Assembly: GCA_964439835.1 (NCBI GenBank)
Contig: CAYTPQ010000006.1
Location: forward strand, 32,651 to 96,650
Source: JAGNLM01 sp964439835
GTDB taxonomy: Bacteria; Pseudomonadota; Gammaproteobacteria; JAABTG01
Reading direction: 5' to 3'
Length of the DNA stretch: 64,000 nt
The notes beneath the pieces are model-generated. The model saw only the letters and a list, made by a program, of their open reading frames with translations. It was not told where the DNA came from and ran no database searches. Positions 25,695-34,056 of this stretch are shown here, piece by piece. Made by a program: the position numbers and the translations under genes. Within the stretch, counting starts at the first letter, position 1; every line of letters starts with the position of its first letter.

Positions 25695-26150
25695 TCAGGG
25701 CGAGTCGGCGAGCGCCTCCAGATTCAGGCGCACGCGCAGGCGGCGGTGACTCTCGGCATCCAGGGCGTCGCCGGCGACCGGTATCGACCAGCGTCGGCGC
25801 GGGTCCTCTGTGCGCAGGTGCAGGACCACCAGCGAGGGGTACACCAGCGCGCCGGGAAGCCGCTCCGCCGTCACCGCCGACCCGTCGGCCAGACCGAGGA
25901 TCCACTCGCCGTCCGTCCCCGCGAGGAGCCGGACGACCGACCGCGGGTGGCGACGGAGGACGTGACGGCGCAACTCCCGGACCAGGCTGAAGGCCACGGT
26001 GAGGACGCCCACCCCCTGAGCCCAGGGCGGCAGATGGGCCACCAGCAGGCAGGCGGCCGCGCCGGCGTGAGTCGCGAGCAGGAACAGCGCGAGCCGGCGC
26101 GAGGCGCGGAGCTCAAGTCGCAGCGGTGCTTCGGATCCGGTCGACGACAT
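25695..26150 (-). CDS. ygfX: YgfX/CptA family membrane protein
   Basis: A 151-residue protein with two closely spaced N-terminal helices (about residues 18-60) and a cytoplasmic beta-rich C-terminal half, matching YgfX (DUF1434-type) in size, topology and position. In E. coli ygfX lies directly after sdhE and overlaps it; here it overlaps sdhE by 38 nt. It was once called the toxin of a toxin-antitoxin pair (CptA/CptB), but SdhE is now known as a flavinylation factor, so the toxin label is doubtful. Confidence 0.82.
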   Translation of the reverse strand: MSSTGSEAPLRLELRASRRLALFLLATHAGAAACLLVAHLPPWAQGVGVLTVAFSLVRELRRHVLRRHPRSVVRLLAGTDGEWILGLADGSAVTAERLPGALVYPSLVVLHLRTEDPRRRWSIPVAGDALDAESHRRLRVRLNLEALADSP

Positions 26151-26388
26151 CGGCGAGGTCCCTCTCGTCGGGGCGCGAGCGCCCGAGCAGCCAGTCCAGC
26201 AGCGTGGCGTCCGGAAGGTCGAGCAAGACCTCCAGCGCGCCCAGCTCGCCCTCCTCCAGGCGCTCGATCTCCCGGTCGGCGAAGCGGCCGAGGATCAAGT
26301 CGACCTCCAGCAGCCCCCGGCGGCAGCGCCAGCGCAGTCGCCGCAGCCATGCCTCGGGCGACTCGCAGCGCTCATCCTGGCCATCCAT
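26113..26388 (-). CDS. sdhE: FAD assembly factor SdhE
   Basis: A 91-residue all-helical protein that helps attach FAD covalently to SdhA. The diagnostic RGxxE motif is present as RRGLLEVD near residue 24, preceded by LRRLRWRC as in the family. It is immediately upstream of ygfX. The client complex sdhCDAB is encoded 2.2 kb away on the same strand, so assembly factor and substrate are in the same neighbourhood. Confidence 0.93.
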   Translation of the reverse strand: MDGQDERCESPEAWLRRLRWRCRRGLLEVDLILGRFADREIERLEEGELGALEVLLDLPDATLLDWLLGRSRPDERDLADVVDRIRSTAAT

Positions 26389-26584
26389 GGGCGTGCAGGA
26401 TACCCCCGACCCGCCGGCCGCGTCCCTGCACGTTCGGCCCCGGCCGGCTGCGGCCAGCGACTCCCGCGCGCTATCATCGACCGCGAGTCGACCGCCTGCG
26501 CCGGGCAGGCGCGGAATCTACCCTCGCGCCCGAGTGTCCGGTGGCGATGGCGCCCCCGCCCGGCCCACGAGAGAGCAACTACTT

Positions 26585-27544
26585 ATGCGCCTGAACGCCT
26601 TCGAGTCGACCCTGCTCGGCAACGCCCCGGAGCTGAAGACGGTGCTGCGCGCCGCAGCGCTCGTCGCCGCCACCGACGCGGCGGTGCTGATCCTCGGGGA
26701 AAGCGGGACCGGCAAGGAACTCCTGGCCCGTGCCATCCATCGCGAGAGCCGGCGCGCCGAGCGGCCGTTCATCTCTCTGAACTGCGCCGCCCTGCCCGAG
26801 ACCCTGGCAGACTCGGAGCTCTTCGGGCACCGCAAAGGGGCCTTCACCGGCGCGGTCGCCGACCAGGTCGGAAGGCTCTGCGGCGCCGACGGCGGGACCG
26901 TGCTGCTCGACGAGGTAGGCGACCTCGCGCTGCCGGTACAGGCCAAGCTGCTGCGGTTCCTGGAGTCTGGGGAGTGCCAGCGGGTCGGTGCCAGCGGGAC
27001 CACGCGCGCGGATGTCCGTGTCATCGCCGCGACCAACCGCGACCTGCCCGAGGCGGTCCGCGCCGGGCGCTTCCGGGCCGATCTCTACTACCGGCTGCAC
27101 GTGGTGCCACTGGTGCTGCCGCCCCTGCGCGAGCGTGGCGGGGACGTGCGCCTGCTGGTCACCCACCTGACCGCCGAGCTCGCGCGCCAGCACGGCCTGA
27201 CGCCACCCCGCTATACCGCCGCGGCCCTCGACCTTCTTACCCGGTACCCCTGGCCCGGCAACGTGCGTGAGCTTCGCAACGTCTGCGAGCGGATGCTCGT
27301 CCTGTTACCCGGCCGCGAGATCGGCCCGGAGAACCTCCCCGCCGAGGTCCGCACGCCGTCCGCGCCACGCGGGGAGTCCTTCGTCCTGCCGGCGGAAGGG
27401 CTTTCACTCGAAGGACTCGAGGCGCAACTGATCCGCCAGGCACTCAGCCGCACGCGCGGCAACCGGAGCCAGGCCGCGCGCCTGGTCGGACTGACCCGCG
27501 ATGCCCTCCTCTACCGCCTCAAGAAACACGCGATTGAGGCCTGA
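26585..27544 (+). CDS. Sigma-54-dependent transcriptional activator without sensor domain
   Basis: A 319-residue AAA+ enhancer-binding protein. The AAA+ domain begins at once: GESGTGKELLARAIH (Walker A, about residue 37), ELFGHRKGAFTGAV (intact GAFTGA loop that contacts sigma-54), GTVLLDEVGDLAL (Walker B) and YPWPGNVRELRN. The C-terminus is a Fis-type helix-turn-helix (RTRGNRSQAARLVGLTRDALLYRLKK). There is no receiver, GAF or PAS domain, as in PspF. The start is the ATG at 26585; the longer upstream open frame is antisense to sdhE. No kinase or anti-activator is adjacent, so its regulator is unknown. Confidence 0.93.
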   Translation: MRLNAFESTLLGNAPELKTVLRAAALVAATDAAVLILGESGTGKELLARAIHRESRRAERPFISLNCAALPETLADSELFGHRKGAFTGAVADQVGRLCGADGGTVLLDEVGDLALPVQAKLLRFLESGECQRVGASGTTRADVRVIAATNRDLPEAVRAGRFRADLYYRLHVVPLVLPPLRERGGDVRLLVTHLTAELARQHGLTPPRYTAAALDLLTRYPWPGNVRELRNVCERMLVLLPGREIGPENLPAEVRTPSAPRGESFVLPAEGLSLEGLEAQLIRQALSRTRGNRSQAARLVGLTRDALLYRLKKHAIEA

Positions 27545-27557
27545 AGGGCGCTGCTGG

Positions 27558-27575
27558 GCAGCGGGCGCCCGCTGC
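27558..27575. repeat. Perfect 18-bp GC palindrome after the activator gene
   Basis: GCAGCGGGC immediately followed by GCCCGCTGC, 13 nt after the stop of the sigma-54 activator gene. There is no U-run, so it is not a classical terminator. It could stabilise the 3' end. Confidence 0.4.
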
Positions 27576-27699
27576 TAAGGAACGAGGCGGCCGTCGTCCG
27601 TGGCGACCGCCCCAAGGGGGAACCCGTGGACGGCCTCGCTGCCGGCGCTCCTCCGAGGAGCGGCACGTGCGCGCCTGCCGTCTGCCCGCAGGTGACCGC

Positions 27700-28329
27700 T
27701 CAGTGGCCCTGGGCCGCCTTGGCCCGGCGCTCCTCGCGCTTCTTGCGGATCATCGCGGTGTCGGCCGCCATGTCGAGGTAAGCGGCCTTGAGCGCGCCGT
27801 CGAAGTCGGTCAGCTCGCCGCCCTGCTCGGCCTTCACCGCCTCGGCCGCCTCGCGCGAGGCGTACGCGTACTTGCTGGTGCGGCTCATCACCGGCGGCAG
27901 CTTCGAGCCGACCAGGTAGACGGCCTTGTCGGCGTCCACCAGCGGCACCACCTCATCCTTTGAGCCCGCGTCAGCCGCGTAGAGGCCCTTCGGCGAGAGG
28001 TCCATGTTGACCGACAGGCTAAGTGCCGTGCAGTGCACGGAGCAAGTGGCGTCGACCCGGTGGTCGCCGTACCAGATCAGCTGGCGGGTGCGGTGGAACT
28101 GCTTGCGGTCCATCCCGCAGTAGGGGCACTTCGGGTACTTCGCCAACTCGTCCTTCAGGGGCTCGGCGTCGGGGGCCGTCTTCGGCTGGAACTGCAGCGG
28201 GGTGCCGTCCCCCGGGCACGCCGGTGCGGCAGTGGCGGGAGCAGAGAGAATCCCGAGGCCGGTCGCTGCCCCAGCGGTCAGCATGACCCGAAGCGCCTGC
28301 CGGCGCCCTACGCTGTCGACTGTCTTCAT
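27700..28329 (-). CDS. Tat-exported NosL-like protein
   Basis: A 209-residue exported protein. The N-terminus GRRQALRVMLTAGAATGLG with cleavage near ATAAP is a twin-arginine signal peptide. The mature part has KCPYCGMDRKQFH and TCSVHC, the Cys/Met pattern of NosL, a Cu(I) chaperone for nitrous oxide reductase. The usual NosL is a lipoprotein; here no lipobox is seen. No nos genes lie in the window, so another copper-requiring client is likely. A strong ribosome site (GGGAGGA) precedes the ATG at 28329. It is downstream of sdhB, with a 282-nt gap. Confidence 0.82.
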   Translation of the reverse strand: MKTVDSVGRRQALRVMLTAGAATGLGILSAPATAAPACPGDGTPLQFQPKTAPDAEPLKDELAKYPKCPYCGMDRKQFHRTRQLIWYGDHRVDATCSVHCTALSLSVNMDLSPKGLYAADAGSKDEVVPLVDADKAVYLVGSKLPPVMSRTSKYAYASREAAEAVKAEQGGELTDFDGALKAAYLDMAADTAMIRKKREERRAKAAQGH

Positions 28330-28611
28330 GAGTCCTCCCGTCGGGTGGATAGGGGGTACGTCGTGTCGCCGTCGGCCGCGGCAGACACTGGGCAAGGGCC
28401 GTGCCGGTCGTGTACTGCGGTAACCGCTTGAGATGTGGGCAAGCCAGCTGGCGTCGGCCGCGCAGGGTGCGGGATTTCACACAGGGCTGCGGCAAAGCCC
28501 ACGAACGGCCCGGCCCACTCCTGGCGGCTTGCCGGCCCCTTCCGTCGCACTCATCCGCACGCTGGCCCGGCATCCCATCGAGGCCCCGGGGGTCCGTTCG
28601 GTCAGCGCCGG
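28330..28611. other. Gap between sdhB and the NosL-like gene
   Basis: This 282-nt region holds the leader of the NosL-like gene, including its Shine-Dalgarno at 28333-28339. I see no convincing small gene, strong promoter or terminator in it. A short open frame on the plus strand here has no ribosome site and is not supported. Confidence 0.4.
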
Positions 28612-29307
28612 CTACAGCCCCCGGCTCACCATCATCCGCTTGATCAGGCCGATGGCGCGGGTCGGGTGCAGGCCCTTGGGGCAGACCTCCACGCAGCTCA
28701 TGATGGTGTGGCAGCGGAACAGCTTGTAGGGGTCGTCGAGGTCGCGCAGGCGCTCGTCGGTCGCCTGGTCCCGGGAGTCGGCGAGGAACCGGTAGGCCTG
28801 CAACAGGGCCGCGGGGCCGAGGAAGCGGTCCGGGTTCCACCACCAGGAGGGGCAAGAGGTCGAGCAGCAGGCGCAGAGGATGCACTCGTAGAGCCCGTCG
28901 AGGCGGTCCCGGTCCCCGGGGCTCTGGCGGTACTCGACGTCGGGTTCCGGGTCCTGCACGGTCAGCCAGGGCCGCACCGCCCGGTACTGGCGGTAGAACT
29001 GCGCCATGTCGACCACCAGGTCGCGGACGACCGGCAGCCCCGGCAGGGGCCGGACAGTGACCGGCTCGGTCAGCCCGGCGAGCGGGGTCACGCAGGCGAG
29101 GCGGTTGCGGCCGTTGACGTTCAGCCCGTCCGAACCGCACACGCCCCCGTGGCAAGAGTGTCGGAAGGTCAGGCTGTCGTCTTTCGCCTTCAGGCGCAGG
29201 AGGGCGTCCAGCAGCATCATCCCGGGCTCGACCGGCTCCAGCTCGTACTCCTGCATCCTTGGCGCGGCGCCGGTCTCCGGGTGGTAGCGGTAGATCGAGA
29301 AGCGCAT
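28612..29307 (-). CDS. sdhB: Succinate dehydrogenase iron-sulfur subunit
   Basis: Complex II electron-transfer subunit, 231 residues from the ATG at 29307. The [2Fe-2S] ligands are in SCHGGVCGSDG and the following NRLAC; the [4Fe-4S] site is CILCACCSTSCPSWWWN; the [3Fe-4S] and last Cys site is CHTIMSCVEVCPKGLHPTRAI. All three clusters are complete. The ATG overlaps the sdhA stop (TGATG). It is the last gene of sdhCDAB. Confidence 0.97.
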   Translation of the reverse strand: MRFSIYRYHPETGAAPRMQEYELEPVEPGMMLLDALLRLKAKDDSLTFRHSCHGGVCGSDGLNVNGRNRLACVTPLAGLTEPVTVRPLPGLPVVRDLVVDMAQFYRQYRAVRPWLTVQDPEPDVEYRQSPGDRDRLDGLYECILCACCSTSCPSWWWNPDRFLGPAALLQAYRFLADSRDQATDERLRDLDDPYKLFRCHTIMSCVEVCPKGLHPTRAIGLIKRMMVSRGL

Positions 29308-31070
29308 CAGTAGACCCGCTCCTTCGGCGGGAACGCCTCGACGGTGAGGGGCTTCAGGCGCACCGGCTTGTACTCGAGCCGCTGGCCGTCGCGGAAATAG
29401 AGCGAGTGCTTGAGCCAGTGAGCGTCGTCTCGCTGTGGGTAGTCGGCCCGCGTGTGCGCGCCGCGGCTCTCCTGGCGACCCAGGGCCGAGACCACGGTGG
29501 CGAGACCGACCTCGACCAGGTTCTCCAGCTCCAGGGCCTCGATCCGCGCGGTGTTGAAGACCCGGCTGCGGTCCCGTATCTCGGCGTAGGGCAGGCGCTC
29601 GACGATGCCCCGCACCCGATCCAGGCCCTCGCGCAGCACTGCCTCGGTGCGGAACACCCCGACGTAGCGCTCCATCACCGCCCGCAGCTCCGCCCGCAGG
29701 CCGTCGACCGTCTCGTCGCCGCGCCGGGCGTCGACCTCGGCGAGCCGCGCCAGCGCCCGCTCGGCGGCCTCCTTGTCGAAGGGCCGGTGGCGGCGGTGCT
29801 CGGCCAGGTAGCCGACGATGTGGTTGCCCGCCGCACGGCCGAACACGACGATGTCGAGGAGCGAGTTCCCGCCCAGGCGGTTTGCCCCGTGCACCGAGAC
29901 GCAGGCGCACTCGCCGACGGCGTAGAGACCTGGCACCGCCTCCTCGGGGCCGGTGCGCGCCGGCACGACCACCTGGCCGTCGCGGTTGGTCGGGATCCCG
30001 CCCATGGTGTAGTGCAGGGTCGGGTAGACGGGGATCGGCTCGCGGGCCGGATCGACCCCGGCGAAGGTGATGGCGAGCTCGCGGATGCCCGGCAGGCGCC
30101 GGGCGACCACTTCCTCGCCCAGGTGGTCCACCCGCAGGAGCGCGTGGTCGCCGTTCGGGCCGCAGCCGCGGCCCTCCTGGACCTCTGTCGCGATGGCCCG
30201 CGCGACTACGTCGCGGCTCGCCAGGTCGCGTGCGTGGGGGGCATAGCGGGCCATGAAGCGCTCGCCGTCCCGGTTCACCAGATAGCCGCCCTCCCCGCGC
30301 ACGCCCTCGCTGATCAGCACGCCCTTGCCGGCGATCCCGGTCGGGTGGAACTGGTGGAACTCCATGTCCTCCAGCGGGATCCCCGCGCGCAGGGCCATCG
30401 CCAGGCCGTCGCCGGTGTTGATCACGGCGTTGGTCGAGGTGCGGTAGAGCTGGCCAGGGCCGCCGGTGGCGAGCAGCGTGGTCTTCGCCTCGATCACCAG
30501 GGGCTCGCCGGTCGCGATGTCCAGCACCAGCGCGCCGAGCACGTAGCCCTCGCGGTCGGTCAGCAGGTCGACCGCGAAGAACTCGTCGAAGAAGTGGGTC
30601 CGCGCCCTCAGGTTCTGCTGGTAGAGGGCGTGGAGCATGGCGTGCCCGGTGCGGTCGGCCGCCGCACAGGTGCGCGCGGCCTGCTCGCCGCCGAAGTGCT
30701 GGCTCTGGCCGCCGAACGGGCGCTGGTAGATCTTGCCGTCGGGCAGGCGACTGAACGGCACGCCGAAGTGCTCGAGCTCGATCACCAGCCGCGCCGCGGC
30801 TCGGCACATGTACTCGATGGCGTCCTGGTCGCCCAGGTAGTCGCTGCCCTTGACGGTGTCGAACATGTGCCAGTGCCAGCTGTCGGCCGACACGTTGGCG
30901 AGCGCGGCGTTGATGCCGCCCTGGGCGGCAACCGTGTGGGAGCGGGTCGGAAAGACCTTGGAGACCACGGCCACGGTCGCCTCGGCCCGGGCCAGCTGCA
31001 ACGCGGCGCGCAGCCCCCCGCCCCCGGCCCCGATCACCAGGCTGTCGAAGCGCCGGCGCTCGACGCTCAC
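29307..31070 (-). CDS. sdhA: Succinate dehydrogenase flavoprotein subunit
   Basis: Catalytic subunit that oxidises succinate to fumarate with covalently bound FAD, 587 residues (E. coli 588). The FAD motif is VIGAGGGGLRAALQL near residue 12, the flavin-linking His is in SHTVAAQGGIN, and substrate residues lie in HPTGI and EGVRGEGGYLVN. The GTG start (31070) overlaps the sdhD stop as GTGA. FAD attachment probably depends on SdhE (26.1 kb). Confidence 0.97.
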   Translation of the reverse strand: MSVERRRFDSLVIGAGGGGLRAALQLARAEATVAVVSKVFPTRSHTVAAQGGINAALANVSADSWHWHMFDTVKGSDYLGDQDAIEYMCRAAARLVIELEHFGVPFSRLPDGKIYQRPFGGQSQHFGGEQAARTCAAADRTGHAMLHALYQQNLRARTHFFDEFFAVDLLTDREGYVLGALVLDIATGEPLVIEAKTTLLATGGPGQLYRTSTNAVINTGDGLAMALRAGIPLEDMEFHQFHPTGIAGKGVLISEGVRGEGGYLVNRDGERFMARYAPHARDLASRDVVARAIATEVQEGRGCGPNGDHALLRVDHLGEEVVARRLPGIRELAITFAGVDPAREPIPVYPTLHYTMGGIPTNRDGQVVVPARTGPEEAVPGLYAVGECACVSVHGANRLGGNSLLDIVVFGRAAGNHIVGYLAEHRRHRPFDKEAAERALARLAEVDARRGDETVDGLRAELRAVMERYVGVFRTEAVLREGLDRVRGIVERLPYAEIRDRSRVFNTARIEALELENLVEVGLATVVSALGRQESRGAHTRADYPQRDDAHWLKHSLYFRDGQRLEYKPVRLKPLTVEAFPPKERVY

Positions 31071-31405
31071 GCCCCGCCCCCGAAGAGCACCCGCAGCGCC
31101 CAGAGACCCTGGGCGGCCAGCGCCAGCGCGAGCAGGGCGAGGACCCCCAGGCGAACCCCCGCCTGGCGGACGTAGTCGAGGACCACGTCGCGCACCCCGA
31201 CCCAGGCGTGGAGCAGCAGCGCGCCGAAGAACAGGGCCGTGGCGACCGACATCACCGGCCCGCGGACCCAGGCGGACCAATCGGCCAGGGTCTCGGGGGG
31301 TACGAGCGCCAGCCGCCCGCCGACGTACCCGCTGAAGCCCGCCAAGTAGACCGCCGTCACCCGCTGGAGAAGCCAGGGTCGCAACCCGCCGAGCACAGAC
31401 TTCAC
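31067..31405 (-). CDS. sdhD: Succinate dehydrogenase membrane anchor SdhD
   Basis: A 112-residue inner-membrane anchor with three helices. LLLHAWVGVRDVVLDYV near residue 65-80 holds the His, Arg-Asp and Asp-Tyr pattern of the family (quinone and haem b region). GGLRPWLLQRVTAVYL is the usual N-terminus. It overlaps sdhC by 4 nt and sdhA by 4 nt. Confidence 0.93.
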   Translation of the reverse strand: MKSVLGGLRPWLLQRVTAVYLAGFSGYVGGRLALVPPETLADWSAWVRGPVMSVATALFFGALLLHAWVGVRDVVLDYVRQAGVRLGVLALLALALAAQGLWALRVLFGGGA

Positions 31406-31788
31406 AGGACCACCCCGATGGCCACCAGAGCGCCGGCCGCGAGCACCAGCCAGGCACTGGCCCGGGCCTCTGGCCGGGCCTCTCCGAGGCCCAGGTCCAG
31501 GGCCAGGTGCCGCAGGCCCGCCAGCAGGTGGTAGGCGAGAGCCCAGGCCGGGACCAGGAGCAGCAGCCGGCCCGGCCAGCCGGCGACCGGGTGTACCAGG
31601 TTACCGAACGCCTGCGGGTGGTGCAGGGAGAGATCCAGCAGGTAGATGAGGACCGGGGTGGCCAGCACCAGCAGAAGGCCGCTCACCCGGTGGGCGATTG
31701 AGGCCGCCGCGGTCACCGGCAACCGGATCTGGAGGAGGTTTAGGAAGCGGGGGCGGGCCGCACCCCCTTCGCGCGCCGCGAGTCGCAT
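31402..31788 (-). CDS. sdhC: Succinate dehydrogenase cytochrome b556 subunit SdhC
   Basis: A 128-residue membrane anchor from the ATG at 31788 (a TTG three codons upstream is an alternative). The signature AASIAHRVSGLLL (Ser and Arg at the quinone site) and the haem His in YHLLAGLRHLALDLG are present; three helices are visible. First gene of sdhCDAB. Confidence 0.93.
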   Translation of the reverse strand: MRLAAREGGAARPRFLNLLQIRLPVTAAASIAHRVSGLLLVLATPVLIYLLDLSLHHPQAFGNLVHPVAGWPGRLLLLVPAWALAYHLLAGLRHLALDLGLGEARPEARASAWLVLAAGALVAIGVVL

Positions 31789-31985
31789 GCTGGGCAAGTC
31801 TAGCGACCCCGCTCGGGGAGTCCAGGGGGCGCGAGGAACCGGCTCTCGACCCTCCTGACCGGCTGCGGATGGGTGCTACCATTCCCGCGCCCGGCGGACC
31901 CCATCCCCCGGAGCGGGCGGCCCGGCCTGGTCTCCCCGGCACGGCTGCCCTGAGTCCTGACCATCGTAACCCGGAGCTGGCAAGC

Positions 31986-33017
31986 GTGAGCGAGTGGCGA
32001 GAATTCCTGCGGGCCCGCGGGGCACGCTTTGACGGCGAGACGATCGCGGACTTCGGCGACCCGGAGGGTGAGCGGCGCGCGGCAGCCGCGGGCGATGTCC
32101 TCGCCGACCGCGGGCACCTGGGGTTGATTCGGGTGGCGGGCGCCGACGCCGCGGCATTGCTGCAGGGACAGCAGACCAACGACGTGCGCGAGGTCACCGC
32201 CGAACACAGCCAGCTGAGCGGGCTCTGCAGCAACAAGGGCCGTTTGGTGGCCACCTACCAGCTGGTCCTGCGTGACGAGGCCTTCCTGCTGGTGCTCCCG
32301 CGCGACCAGGTGGCGGGCGTCGTCGAGCGCCTGCGCCGCTACGTCCTGCGCTCGAAGGCCAAGGTGAGCGAGGCGACCGGCGAGCTCGCGCTCCTGGCCT
32401 TCCAGGGCGGCGTCGCCTCGGTTCGGGCGGCGGGCCTGCTGGGCGATCTGCCGGCGGAGAGCGACGCGGTCCGCCACGCCGGCGGCCTGACGGTGGTGCG
32501 CCTGCGCGGGCTCGCCCCCCGCTATCTGGTGATAGCCACCCCGGTCGAGGCCCAGCGCCTCTGGACCCACCTGGAGCCGGCCGCCCGGCCGGTCGGCCGG
32601 GCGGCCTGGGACCTGACCGAGATCTACGCCGGCGTGCCGACCGTCTACCCCGCCACCGCGGACGCCTTCGTCCCCCAGATGGTCAACTTCCAGGCGGTCG
32701 GCGGCGTGAGCTTTAGCAAGGGCTGCTACACGGGCCAGGAGGTCGTCGCCCGCACCCAGTACTTGGGCAAGCTCAAGCGCCACATGTATCGGGCCCACGT
32801 CCAGGCGGACGCGCGCCCGGAGCCGGGCACCGATCTGTATTCGCCCTCCGACCCGAACGGTCAAAGCGTGGGCAAGGTGGTCGAGGCCGAGGCCGCCCCC
32901 GACGGCGGCTACGCCCTGCTCGCCGTGATCCAGAACGAGGCCGCCCAGGCGCCGGTGCACCTGGGCGGACCGGAGGGCCCGCTGCTCACCCTCCAGGACC
33001 TGCCGTACGCCGTCTAG
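31986..33017 (+). CDS. ygfZ: Folate-binding protein YgfZ (IBA57-type)
   Basis: Folate-binding protein that supports a subset of Fe-S proteins such as MiaB. It has 343 residues from the GTG at 31986, with a GGAG ribosome site. The diagnostic C-terminal motif KGCYTGQEVVARTQYLGK with the conserved Cys is present near residue 240-255. The N-terminus resembles GcvT. Divergent from sdhC; next to the aguA gene (4-nt gap). Confidence 0.94.
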   Translation: MSEWREFLRARGARFDGETIADFGDPEGERRAAAAGDVLADRGHLGLIRVAGADAAALLQGQQTNDVREVTAEHSQLSGLCSNKGRLVATYQLVLRDEAFLLVLPRDQVAGVVERLRRYVLRSKAKVSEATGELALLAFQGGVASVRAAGLLGDLPAESDAVRHAGGLTVVRLRGLAPRYLVIATPVEAQRLWTHLEPAARPVGRAAWDLTEIYAGVPTVYPATADAFVPQMVNFQAVGGVSFSKGCYTGQEVVARTQYLGKLKRHMYRAHVQADARPEPGTDLYSPSDPNGQSVGKVVEAEAAPDGGYALLAVIQNEAAQAPVHLGGPEGPLLTLQDLPYAV

Positions 33018-33021
33018 GCCG

Positions 33022-34056
33022 ATGGCGCGCCGCCTGCCCGCCGAGTGGGAGCCCCAGGGCGGCGTGCTCCTGACCTGGCCCCACGCGGCCAGCGACTGGG
33101 CACCCCGGCTTGCCGAGGTCGACGACACCTACGCCGCGCTCGCCGCGGCGATCGCCCGCTACGAGCCGGTGCGGATCGTCTGCGCCGACGAGGACCAGGC
33201 GTCCCGGGTCGCCACCCGTCTGGCCCTCGCCGGGGTCGACCCCGGCCGGACGCGGCTCAGCGTGGTGCCGAGCAACGACACCTGGATCCGGGACTACGGC
33301 CCGATCACCGTGATCGAAGACGGAAGGCCGCTGCTGCTCGACTTCACCTTCGACGGCTGGGGCGGGAAGTTTGGGTCGCGCCTGGACGACGCGGTCACCC
33401 GGCAGCTGCACCAGCAGGGGGCGTTCGGCGACGTCGCGCTCGCCACCACCGGGGTGGTCCTGGAGGGCGGCGGGATCGAGTGCGACGGCGCCGGCACGCT
33501 GCTCACCACCCGACGCTGCCTGCTGGCCCGCGCCGGTCACGATGCCTCCACGCCGGAGGTCGAGGCCGAGCTCCACGCCCTGCTCGGGGTCGAGCGCGTG
33601 CTGTGGCTCGCCCACGGCGGGCTGCAGGGCGACGACACCGACGGCCACGTGGACACCCTGGCGCGCTTCTGCGACCGGCAGACCATCGCCTACGTGCGCT
33701 GCGAGGACCGGGACGACCCGCACTTCGCCGACCTGGCCGCCATGGAGGCCGAGCTCCGGGCGTTTCGCCGGGCCGACGGCGCGCCCTACCGGCTGGTGCC
33801 CCTGCCGTGGCCCGGCGCGAAACACGACCCGGAGGGGGAGCGGCTGCCGGCGACCTACGCCAATTTTCTGATCGCGAACGGCGCGGTCCTGGTGCCGACC
33901 TACGACGACCCGGCCGACCGGGAGGCCATCGACCGGCTGGCCGCCTGCTTCCCCGGGCGCGAGGCGGTCGGGGTGCCCTGCCTCCCCCTCATCGCCCAGC
34001 ACGGCAGCCTGCACTGCGCCACCATGCAGGTGCCGCCGGGGGCCTGGCCCGCGTGA
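33022..34056 (+). CDS. aguA: Agmatine deiminase
   Basis: Converts agmatine to N-carbamoylputrescine. Guanidino-group-modifying (PPAD) fold, 344 residues. Motifs: WEPQGGVLLTWPH, NDTWIRDYGPI, LEGGGIECDGAGTLLTT and the catalytic Cys in GSLHCATMQVP near the C-terminus. It overlaps aguB by GTGA, so the two-step agmatine to putrescine route is complete. An arginine decarboxylase is not in this window. Confidence 0.95.
   Translation: MARRLPAEWEPQGGVLLTWPHAASDWAPRLAEVDDTYAALAAAIARYEPVRIVCADEDQASRVATRLALAGVDPGRTRLSVVPSNDTWIRDYGPITVIEDGRPLLLDFTFDGWGGKFGSRLDDAVTRQLHQQGAFGDVALATTGVVLEGGGIECDGAGTLLTTRRCLLARAGHDASTPEVEAELHALLGVERVLWLAHGGLQGDDTDGHVDTLARFCDRQTIAYVRCEDRDDPHFADLAAMEAELRAFRRADGAPYRLVPLPWPGAKHDPEGERLPATYANFLIANGAVLVPTYDDPADREAIDRLAACFPGREAVGVPCLPLIAQHGSLHCATMQVPPGAWPA

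Noticed and set aside
25695..26388. YgfX-SdhE as a toxin-antitoxin pair
   Set aside because: The CptA/CptB toxin label predates the finding that SdhE is a flavinylation factor; the RGxxE motif supports the latter.
26389..26584. -24/-12 sigma-54 promoter near the activator gene
   Set aside because: No TGGCAC-N5-TTGC type match in the gap or elsewhere in the flanks.
27558..27600. GC palindrome as an intrinsic terminator
   Set aside because: No T-run follows on either strand; only listed as a palindrome.
28401..28643. An 80-residue plus-strand frame in the sdhB/NosL-like gap
   Set aside because: No ribosome site, no recognisable domain and overlaps the sdhB 3' end on the opposite strand.
29259..31175. 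A 638-residue plus-strand open frame
   Set aside because: Antisense to sdhA and sdhB, both complete.
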